DNA of 12,554 bases from DATJXG01 sp035500455 (GTDB lineage: Bacteria; Acidobacteriota; Terriglobia; Terriglobales; Acidobacteriaceae). Positions 6,065 to 11,759 of this stretch are shown piece by piece. The notes beneath the pieces are model-generated. The model was not told where the DNA came from, did not search any database, and saw nothing but the letters and a program-made list of their open reading frames with translations. Each line of letters opens with the position of its first letter. Positions within the stretch are counted from its first letter, which is position 1. Both the position numbers and the translations under genes were made by a program. The DNA is taken from positions 1 to 12,554 of the forward strand of contig DATJXG010000071.1 in NCBI GenBank assembly GCA_035500455.1, read 5' to 3'.

Positions 6065-6924
6065 GACTGCTGGCCAATCCCATTGTGCTGCGCATGGCGG
6101 TGGTGTTTATCGCCGGGGTATTTGCCTTTGTGGTGGGAACGGCTCTGATTCGGCGCATGCGCAAGAGCCTGCTGGCGGAGGAGTCGTCGTTGAATCCGGC
6201 CGCTCTGGAGTCTTTGCCGCTGCATACTTACCATGCGGTGATCCAGGAATTGAAGCAGCAGAAGTACGAGTTGCAGAACCTGCAGAATGAAGAGCGGCGG
6301 CGGGCCAAGACTTCGGAAAATATCAGCGCGGCGGTACTGTCGAATCTCTCGAGTGGAGTTCTGTTCGTGGGCGGCAATGGACTGGTGCGGCAGGCCAATC
6401 CGGCGGCGCGCAAGATCCTTGGATTCGCCTCGCTGGTCGGGATGGGGCTGGCAGAGGTGTTCCGCGAGGCGAGCGTGATCTGTGGAGTGCCGGGGGAGAG
6501 TCCGGCGGTGTTGGCGGCTGCGCTGGAAAGCGGGCTGCGCGAGCAGACTCCCTTCCGGCGGGTACGCGGACGCTACATGACCCCGGCAGGAGAAGAGCGC
6601 ATTCTGGATATCACGTTGACGCCGGTGCATGCGCCGCATGGAGAGGTATTGGGCGCAGCCTGCCTGATCAACGATCAAAGCGAGCTGGCGCAGATCCGCG
6701 AGATGCAGAGTTTGCGGGGAGAGATTTCGGCGGAGAAGGCACTGGAGCTGCGCAGTTCGCTGGCCACGATTTCCGATTGCGCCCGGCAGTTGAGCAAACC
6801 GGGCGATCCGGAGCGCTCGCGGCAGTTGGCGGAAGACATTGCGGTTGAAGCCGAACGGCTGGAACACACAATCGGCGGCTTTCTCGCGGAGGCATCCTCC
6901 GCCAGTGCGGCTGCCGGAGTGTGA
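6061..6924 (+). CDS. Membrane PAS-domain protein with degenerate histidine-kinase dimerisation segment
   Basis: 287 aa, GTG start overlapping the pilD stop by 4 nt. Residues about 7-31 are a single membrane helix. A coiled coil follows (about 57-88, IQELKQQKYELQNLQNEERR), then a PAS-like sensor domain (about 88-205; LSNLSSGVLFVGGNGLVRQA and NPAARKILG are the typical opening). Residues about 213-275 resemble a HisKA helical hairpin: ALELRSSLATI aligns with the usual SHELRTPLNAI, but Leu228 replaces the phospho-accepting His, and the ATPase domain is absent because the protein ends at 287. It therefore looks like a pseudokinase-type sensor or scaffold. Linkage to pilD suggests a PilS-like sensory role in pilus biology without phosphotransfer of its own. 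Loss of a former kinase domain by deletion is an alternative, but the frame ends cleanly. Confidence 0.78.
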   Translation: MRLLANPIVLRMAVVFIAGVFAFVVGTALIRRMRKSLLAEESSLNPAALESLPLHTYHAVIQELKQQKYELQNLQNEERRRAKTSENISAAVLSNLSSGVLFVGGNGLVRQANPAARKILGFASLVGMGLAEVFREASVICGVPGESPAVLAAALESGLREQTPFRRVRGRYMTPAGEERILDITLTPVHAPHGEVLGAACLINDQSELAQIREMQSLRGEISAEKALELRSSLATISDCARQLSKPGDPERSRQLAEDIAVEAERLEHTIGGFLAEASSASAAAGV

Positions 6925-7016
6925 GCAGGATTCGGGAGACCGTGGGCGGAGGTATTGCCGGCGGCATCTAAGAGTTTGAACAAGAACGATTGGAGCAAGA
7001 GATGACGGGAGCAACT

Positions 7017-7625
7017 ATGAAGCGCATCACGTTGGTATGGTTGGCGGCGATTGTGCTGGCAGGCCTGGCGGCCGCTTTGGCCGGGGCGCAGAGCCAGCAG
7101 CCTCTGGGCGACTACGCTCGCAAGGTCCGCAAGGAAAAGGACAAGGAGCAGAAGCCGGCGGCGGTGAAGTCGTTCGACAACGACACTTTGCCCAAGAACG
7201 ACACGCTCAGCGTCGTGGGCCCGTCGCCGGATAACACTGCGAGTAACGGCACCACGAATGGAATTGAAGCCTCCGCCGGATCCGAAGCGGCCGGCAAGAA
7301 AGAGCAGAACGGGCCGGAGTCCGCTGCGGACCGGCAGAAGCGGTTCGACGAATGGAAGGGCAAGATCGAGGACCAAAAGAGCAAAGTTGATCTGCTCGCG
7401 CGCGAACTGGATGTGGAGCAGCGTGAATACAAGTTGCGCGCCGCCTCATTCTACGGCGATGCGGGCAACCGGCTGCGCAACGCGGCGGAGTGGGACAAGG
7501 AAGACGCGCAGTACAAGGCAAAACTCGCCGCGAAGCAGAAAGCTGTAGACGATGCCAAGCATCAACTGCAGACTCTGCAGGAGCAGGCGCGCAAAGACGG
7601 AGTCCCTAACTCGATGCGGCAGTAG
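7017..7625 (+). CDS. Secreted coiled-coil protein of unknown function
   Basis: 202 aa from ATG 7017 (GGGAG 5 nt upstream); ATG 7002 with its own GGAG is a possible longer start. A signal peptide covers residues 1-24 (MKRITLVWLA, hydrophobic run, AGAQ). Next come PLGDYARKVRKEK (29-41) and KSFDNDTLPKNDTLSVVG (51-68), a pattern I associate with secreted acidobacterial proteins of unknown role. A Gly/Ser/Asn-rich linker (about 70-100) leads to a charged helical region (about 104-195, QKRFDEWKGKIEDQKSKVDL and repeats of similar type), probably an elongated coiled coil in the periplasm. There are no cysteines or catalytic motifs. It follows the pilD/PAS pair on the same strand after 92 nt, so it may share their transcript, but no functional link is shown. 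Confidence 0.75.
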   Translation: MKRITLVWLAAIVLAGLAAALAGAQSQQPLGDYARKVRKEKDKEQKPAAVKSFDNDTLPKNDTLSVVGPSPDNTASNGTTNGIEASAGSEAAGKKEQNGPESAADRQKRFDEWKGKIEDQKSKVDLLARELDVEQREYKLRAASFYGDAGNRLRNAAEWDKEDAQYKAKLAAKQKAVDDAKHQLQTLQEQARKDGVPNSMRQ

Positions 7626-7700
7626 ATGCGGCAATAGAAGACGATTGCATCACGAGCGGTGCGTTCCGGATTGATCCGAAACGGCCCAGGTTTCCTTTGT

Positions 7701-7792
7701 CGAAGGATTAGCACCTTCGTAACCGATTGTGTATAAGTGGCTTTGAACACAATAAGAAAACGGTTGCCTAATAGCTTCTATTGATGTTTTTT
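7701..7792. other. AT-rich region with three consecutive hairpins
   Basis: CGAAGG/CCTTCG (7701-7706 with 7714-7719) is followed by AACCGATTGTGT (7721-7732), whose ATTGTGT pairs with ACACAAT (7747-7753) and whose AACCG can pair with CGGTT (7761-7765). AATAG/CTATT (7770-7774 with 7778-7782) then leads into TTTTTT at 7787-7792. The composition is clearly lower in GC than the surroundings. It could be the 3' end of the upstream transcript or a structured leader for the HAD gene. It matches no riboswitch I recognise. Confidence 0.45.
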
Positions 7793-7793
7793 A

Positions 7794-7823
7794 TTGGTCT
7801 TCGCCTCGTGCGCCGAATCTAAT
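7794..7823 (+). promoter_or_regulatory. Weak candidate promoter for the HAD phosphatase gene
   Basis: TTGGTC (7794-7799) and TCTAAT (7818-7823) are spaced by 18 nt. Transcription would begin almost at the ATG (7832), giving a leaderless or near-leaderless message. Confidence 0.25.
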
Positions 7824-7831
7824 AGGTGCAT

Positions 7832-8677
7832 ATGGAGACTATTTTGAAGCGATACCTGTTTGCCAGCGATTTCGATCAGACGCTGACTTTCAACGACTCG
7901 GGCTACGTGCTGAGCGAGTTGGTCGGGATTCCTACCGAAGAGTTTGAGCGGCGCGCCAAGGGCATGGCCAAGCTGAACCTGGTGCAGCAGGGCGCGGAAC
8001 TTGCCTATCTGCTGCTGCACGATCCGGAGTTTCATGGACGGGTGCGCAAGCATCACTTGTACGAGGTAGGGAAACGGATTCGGCTGAAGCAAAATATCGA
8101 ACTGCTGTACAAGGTTCTGCGCGATGGGATCGACGGTTACAACTTCGATTTTTATGTGCTCTCGGCGGCGCCGGTTGAGGTGATCAAGTCGGCGCTTGAG
8201 GGCATTGTCCCGCCCGACCACATTTTCGGTACCGAGTTCCGCTACGCTTCCTCCGGCGAGATTGAGAGCCTGGTGCGGGCGACGGCGGGCTATGGCAAGG
8301 TGACGGTGTTGAACGAGCTGCAGTCCGACTTGCAGGTGGGCCCGGACCACATTATTTACACCGGCGACGGCAGCTCGGATGTGCACGTGATGCTGCATGT
8401 CAATACGCGGGAAGGGTTCACGATCGCAGTGTCCGAGTCGCGGCAGGTGGCGCAAGTAGCCAAGCGGACTGTGCTCAGCAGTAACGCGCTGGCGGTGTTC
8501 GCGCCTATTCTCGAGGACATTGTGGGCTGGGACCGGCTGCAGATCCGGCGGTTCTTCGAATCGCAGGGATTGCTGATCCAGGAATGGGACCGGGTGCGGA
8601 CTGACTGGCTGACTCTGCGGCCGGCGGTGGCAGCGGTCGAGGATCGGCCCCAGGTCGTGGTGGCGCAGACCGCTTAA
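7832..8677 (+). CDS. HAD-superfamily phosphatase (phosphoserine phosphatase/MtnX-like)
   Basis: 281 aa from ATG 7832, with AGG about 5 nt upstream; a GTG two codons earlier (7826) is an alternative. HAD motif I is D13-F-D15-Q-T-L-T, with D13 as nucleophile and D15 as acid/base. Motif II is the Ser111 of VLSAAPVEV, K156 is the likely motif III lysine, and motif IV is GDGSSD (178-183). A helical cap of about 70-90 residues between motifs I and II (from about residue 20) puts it with the C1-cap phosphatases such as SerB and MtnX. It probably hydrolyses a small phosphorylated metabolite in the cytoplasm; the substrate cannot be assigned. The C-terminal tail (about 235-281, RRFFESQGLLIQEWDRVRTD) is longer than the minimal fold. 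It stands alone: hairpins precede it and a large repeat follows. Confidence 0.82.
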   Translation: METILKRYLFASDFDQTLTFNDSGYVLSELVGIPTEEFERRAKGMAKLNLVQQGAELAYLLLHDPEFHGRVRKHHLYEVGKRIRLKQNIELLYKVLRDGIDGYNFDFYVLSAAPVEVIKSALEGIVPPDHIFGTEFRYASSGEIESLVRATAGYGKVTVLNELQSDLQVGPDHIIYTGDGSSDVHVMLHVNTREGFTIAVSESRQVAQVAKRTVLSSNALAVFAPILEDIVGWDRLQIRRFFESQGLLIQEWDRVRTDWLTLRPAVAAVEDRPQVVVAQTA

Positions 8678-8709
8678 TTTTTGTTCCGGGCTTTTACCTT
8701 TCCGAAAAT

Positions 8710-8821
8710 CTCTGCGTCCTCGGCGGATTCCTTCGCGTTCTCGGCGGTTTAAGATTTTGTTCCGATGCCGGCAAAAAGCTCAACGCCGGGGCCGCTGAGA
8801 ACTGCCGCCGAGGACGCTGAG
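8710..8821. repeat. Large structured palindrome, CCGAGGACGC family (copy B), upstream of the RT
   Basis: Outer arms 8710-8726 (CTCTGCGTCCTCGGCGG) and 8805-8821 (CCGCCGAGGACGCTGAG) pair at 16 of 17 positions. Inner arms 8738-8747 (TTCTCGGCGG) and 8792-8801 (CCGCTGAGAA) pair at 9 of 10 with a further wobble-type position. A central hairpin CCGGC/GCCGG (8768-8772 with 8785-8789) closes the structure. It lies about 100 nt before the RT start. A related element at 1272-1341, far from the RT, suggests a dispersed repeat family rather than an RT-specific RNA. Confidence 0.75.
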
Positions 8822-8923
8822 GGCTTGGTGGGCGAGGGTTGGAATCACCTTCCCTGTTGTTCTCTTCTCAGAAAAATACTTGCAGCAAGACGACTCTAGT
8901 AGTAGAAGATTGCTCCTGCTGAA

Positions 8924-10498
8924 ATGCGTCAACTGGCTACGCACGACCGGCCGCATCCGCTGCGCTGGAGAGATGTGTATCGCGAGGCGGAGCTTTACAA
9001 GGCCGCAATCCGGGTTTACACCAAGCCCCTGTTCCAGTGGCGCAAGGCGCTCAATACTTCGACCGACGGCAAGACTTTGTACGATCTGGCAGGCCGGGGT
9101 TTGCGCGGCCTGGATGCGCTGCATCGTTTGCTCGCGCGGGAAAGTTTTCAGTTCCGGCCCTCGATGGCGCTGAAGTATAACTTCAACGGCAAGCGGCGCA
9201 CGCTCTACATTCCGCCCTGGGAAGAGCGCATTGTCGATCTGCTGCTCTACCGGCTGCTCAATCGCAAACTGCATCGCTGGTTTGCACCCGATTCGTACGC
9301 CTACCGCGACCGTTCTCTCGGGCTGGACAGCTGCCAGCAGAAAATTGCGCGGATTTTGGCGGCGGCGCGGGAGCCGGTCTATGTGGTGAAGCGCGACATT
9401 CGGGATTACTTCGCCTCGGTGGATCATGAATTGCTGCTTGCTCAACTGGCGCGGCTGGTGGATCCTGGCGACTACCTGTTTCGCCTGCTGAAGCAGCGGG
9501 TTCGATTTTCTTATCAGGATGAAGAAGGCAGCCACATCGCGGAGATAGGAATTCCGTTTGGCTGCGCGAGCGCGTGTGTGTTTGCCAACGTCTATCTGAC
9601 GGAGATGGATCGGGCGGTGGCCGTTCCGGGGGTTTCCTATTTCAGATATGCGGATGACATTCTGTTGCTTTCGGGATCGCGGGAAGCGATAAGTGAAGCC
9701 TCCGAGCAGCTTGCGGTCAAATTGGCGGAATTACGGCTCGGGACTAAAGCGAGCCATGAAGCAGATCTGGTTGCAGGTTTGAGTGCGGGGCGCGGTCTGA
9801 CTGCACCTCAGCGGCTAAAGCCACTCTCGTTGAAGGCGCCTGATCGCCGCGCTGAAAGCGCGGCGCCACCCAAAGGCTTGGCGTCGCATCGAGACGTCGG
9901 AGCAGGGCCTTTTGAAGGGATGCACGCCGATTCGCACTTTGCTGCGGTTTCTGAGTTTCGGCATCTGGGGTTGCTTTTCCGGGCTGGCGGCGCGGTGGCG
10001 CTGTCGCGCGACAAGCAGAGAAAAATAGAAAATCTGTTCCGTTTTGCTTTTCGGCGCAGCCGGAGGAAGTGGGGGAAGATCGCCGATCCGCGAGAGCGGG
10101 CGCGGACACTCTGCGCTATCGCGGACGAAACCGTGGCGAAAGGCGTGCGCAACGTCGCCATCGTCGATTATTACCTCAAGCACGTGAGCGACGAAGAGCA
10201 ACTCCGCCGGCTCGACCGCTGGCTGGCGGAAGAAGTGCTGAGCATGGTTTTCGGAGGGCACAGGAAAGGGAATTTCGCGAAGATCAGTTTTGCGGAGCTG
10301 CGCGGCGTGGGTTTGCCGTCGCTGGTGCACCGGCGGCGGCTGATTCGCGGCGGCCGCGTGGAGACTCCGTTTTTTATCTGGCAAAAGCAAAAAGCTGCAC
10401 GAGCATTCCGGGGGACGGTTGCCAGGCTGGTGCGCGCGTCGAGCGGGCACGCGGCTTTCTCTCCGGGCCCAGAAGCAGCAGCCAACAAGCGTCCGTGA
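8924..10498 (+). CDS. Non-canonical reverse transcriptase with in-frame repeat-derived insertion
   Basis: 524 aa. RT signatures in order: fingers region RTLYIPPWEERIVDLLLYRL (92-111) and APDSYAYRDRSLGLDS (121-136); first catalytic Asp158 in VKRDIRDYFASVD; motif 4 GIPFGCASACVFANVYL (209-225); catalytic YADD (242-245) in FRYADDILLLS; then SEFRHLGLLF (343-352). Motif 4 departs strongly from the GIPQGSPLSPLLANIYL of group II introns and resembles the G.x(T/S).FAN form of DGR and unknown-group RTs. Residues about 284-342 look like translated intergenic repeat. The C-terminal part (about 360-490) is rich in basic residues and includes DYYLKHVSDEEQLRRLDRWL and ISFAELRGVGLPSLVHRRRL. It has no HNH nuclease or recognisable maturase domain. 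It may be a stand-alone or defence-type RT; its activity is inferred from the catalytic residues. The upstream stop at 8903 limits the start. No clear ribosome binding site precedes the ATG. Confidence 0.85.
   Translation: MRQLATHDRPHPLRWRDVYREAELYKAAIRVYTKPLFQWRKALNTSTDGKTLYDLAGRGLRGLDALHRLLARESFQFRPSMALKYNFNGKRRTLYIPPWEERIVDLLLYRLLNRKLHRWFAPDSYAYRDRSLGLDSCQQKIARILAAAREPVYVVKRDIRDYFASVDHELLLAQLARLVDPGDYLFRLLKQRVRFSYQDEEGSHIAEIGIPFGCASACVFANVYLTEMDRAVAVPGVSYFRYADDILLLSGSREAISEASEQLAVKLAELRLGTKASHEADLVAGLSAGRGLTAPQRLKPLSLKAPDRRAESAAPPKGLASHRDVGAGPFEGMHADSHFAAVSEFRHLGLLFRAGGAVALSRDKQRKIENLFRFAFRRSRRKWGKIADPRERARTLCAIADETVAKGVRNVAIVDYYLKHVSDEEQLRRLDRWLAEEVLSMVFGGHRKGNFAKISFAELRGVGLPSLVHRRRLIRGGRVETPFFIWQKQKAARAFRGTVARLVRASSGHAAFSPGPEAAANKRP
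9806..9868. repeat. Palindromic repeat embedded in the RT reading frame
   Basis: CCTCAGCGGCTAAAGCC (9806-9822) contains a GGC/GCC hairpin with a TAAA loop. A perfect 8-bp hairpin follows: CGCCGCGC (9845-9852) and GCGCGGCG (9858-9865) around TGAAA, flanked by GGCGCC at 9835-9840 and 9863-9868. The ...GCTAAAGC...GCGCTGAAAGCGC...CCACCCAAA pattern is one I associate with acidobacterial intergenic repeats. Here it is translated in frame as LTAPQRLKPLSLKAPDRRA. Confidence 0.65.
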
Positions 10499-10500
10499 GA

Positions 10501-10578
10501 GAGGACGGCTGCCTGTCGATGGGCGTAATGGAATACCTTACCGCTAAAGCGGAAGGTCGTTTTGCTCGACCGTCCCTC
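10501..10578 (+). other. Structured element directly after the RT stop (possible terminator or small RNA)
   Basis: The RT stop ends at 10498. GAGGACG (10501-10507) can pair with CGTCCCTC (10571-10578), with one bulged base. GTCGA (10515-10519) pairs with TCGAC (10566-10570) after a 7-nt bulge. ACCTT-A-CCGC (10535-10544) forms a 9-bp hairpin with GCGG-AAGGT (10549-10557) over a TAAA loop and is followed by CGTTTTG. The inner hairpin plus TTTT could work as a weak terminator. The nested outer pairing is more than a terminator needs. Confidence 0.45.
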
Positions 10579-10609
10579 GGAGTGCTCGGGCGCGGGTGAG
10601 GCCGTGGTT

Positions 10610-11110
10610 ATGGGATTTCTGGATTTTCTTTTCGGCAGGAAAACGGTGCAGTGCCCGAGTTGCGGCATGCGGGGGGCATTGCAGGCGGAAGGCAGAGTGC
10701 GTTGCCCGAATCCCGCGTGCCCGAATTTCGATCCCACTGCCACCGGCGGCCGAGCGAGGCGGGTTGCCACGATTCCTAAGCGCGGGAACTTCGCGCCCGC
10801 GCGGCCGCTCTCTATACGCTATCGGAACTTCCAGGGGGTTGACCGGACTTTCACCGCGGATGCCGACGCCGCGGCATGGAAAAGGAACCACTTCGTGGCG
10901 AGAGTCACGCCGACCGGACGAAGGATCGCTCTGTCGCGCGATCGCATCCAAAACCTAAGTGAAGTGGAGGCGGCGGTGCCGAAGAGGGCGGAACCGGGAC
11001 AGTCGGGACCCACGCGGCGCGAGCGCCAGGTGCTGCTCTATCACAAAAAGCGGGGGAGTTCCTCGCCGCTGTATGAGCAGATTCGCGCCAAGTATCCCAC
11101 CTGGCAGTGA
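10610..11110 (+). CDS. Zinc-ribbon protein with possible WYL-like beta domain
   Basis: 166 aa from ATG 10610, chosen because GAGG lies 8 nt upstream and the conserved-looking part (MGFLDFLFGRKTVQCPSCG) starts here. A zinc ribbon is formed by C15-P-S-C18 and C32-P-N-P-A-C37. Residues about 67-122 (LSIRYRNFQGVDRTFTAD ... GRRIALSRDRIQNL) look like a small beta-barrel resembling the ligand-binding WYL fold (Y.N..G..R.F...., ending in a DRI-type strand), but without the W-Y-L triad. The tail (about 134-166) is basic and helical, with RRERQVLLYHKKRGSSSPLY. I do not recognise a named family. It follows the RT by 111 nt on the same strand, so it could be an RT-locus accessory or simply a neighbour. 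Confidence 0.72.
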   Translation: MGFLDFLFGRKTVQCPSCGMRGALQAEGRVRCPNPACPNFDPTATGGRARRVATIPKRGNFAPARPLSIRYRNFQGVDRTFTADADAAAWKRNHFVARVTPTGRRIALSRDRIQNLSEVEAAVPKRAEPGQSGPTRRERQVLLYHKKRGSSSPLYEQIRAKYPTWQ

Positions 11111-11163
11111 CTGGCGGTCATCGCGAGAGCTTAATTTGCTGTGGAAGGGCGGATAATAGCGGC

Positions 11164-11658
11164 ATGCTGCGTGATAAAAATCTCGTCCCGCTTTCCCATC
11201 AGCATCAGCATGCGCTGGCACTTTGCGTTCGGCTTGACCGGGCCTTGCAGGCGGGCGAGGTTGATCCGGAGCCTTGGGCAGCGGAGATCGAGCTGGCATT
11301 CCAGCAGGAAATTCGATTTCATTTTACGGCGGAGGAGGAAGAGGTTTTTCCCGTGGCGCTGGGCTTTGATGAACTGAAGGCGCTGGTGGACGAGTTGCGG
11401 ACTGAGCATGTGGCGCTTCGCGGGTTGTTTGCGGAGGCCTCGGCCCGCACCTTGGATAACGCCGGCCTGCAAGGGTTCGTGGAAAAACTGGCGACGCACA
11501 TCCGCAAAGAAGAGCGGCAGCTTTTTGAGCGATTGCAGGGATTGCTGGCTCCGGCCGAGCTTGCAGCGATGGGGACTGGGCTGGAACGGGCGCTGGCTGC
11601 TGCGTCCCAGGCGTGTTCGTTGCCAACCGAAGTCACCAAGCTCAGGCCTAAGCGCTAG
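11164..11658 (+). CDS. Hemerythrin-like (HHE-type) helical protein
   Basis: 164 aa from ATG 11164. The pattern fits a hemerythrin/HHE four-helix bundle with a di-iron site: SHQHQHALAL (H12, H14, H16), EIRFHFTAEEEEVFP (H53, E57-E60), LRTEHVALRG (H82) and ATHIRKEERQLFERL (H112, E116). Such cytoplasmic proteins bind oxygen or iron, or protect against nitrosative and oxidative stress; which applies is not shown. The frame is open back to GTG 11107, overlapping the previous stop, but the added residues (including CCGR) do not look conserved. The ATG lies 6 nt after a GATAAT (11152-11157) that could be a -10 of a near-leaderless promoter. A CCGCAAAG-type palindrome directly follows the stop. Confidence 0.85.
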   Translation: MLRDKNLVPLSHQHQHALALCVRLDRALQAGEVDPEPWAAEIELAFQQEIRFHFTAEEEEVFPVALGFDELKALVDELRTEHVALRGLFAEASARTLDNAGLQGFVEKLATHIRKEERQLFERLQGLLAPAELAAMGTGLERALAAASQACSLPTEVTKLRPKR

Positions 11659-11662
11659 GCTT

Positions 11663-11740
11663 TTCTTTGCGATCTTTGCGGTTGATAACAGACCGCGGCG
11701 GCCACTAATTAACCGCAAAGAGCGCAAAGGTCGCAAGGAA
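11663..11740. repeat. Palindromic intergenic repeat, CCGCAAAG family (copy D)
   Basis: The left arm at 11663-11683 (TTCTTTGCGATCTTTGCGG and on) and the right arm at 11711-11740 (AACCGCAAAGAGCGCAAAGG and on) are inverted copies separated by 27 nt. It begins 5 nt after the hemerythrin stop and ends 19 nt before the thiolase ATG. It therefore fills the whole intergenic region and supplies the only purine-rich stretch (AAGGAAG) upstream of the thiolase. Confidence 0.8.
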
Positions 11741-11759
11741 GAACTCTTGGCTTCTTGTT

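Noticed and set aside
9815..10450. Long minus-strand open frame opposite the RT
   Set aside because: A GC-rich shadow of the RT frame, with low-complexity Arg/Pro composition and no domain.
8678..10610. Group II intron, retron or diversity-generating retroelement
   Set aside because: No intron ends or domain V, no maturase or HNH region, no clear msr/msd arrangement, and no template/variable repeat pair are visible in the window. Only the RT and unexplained hairpins are present.
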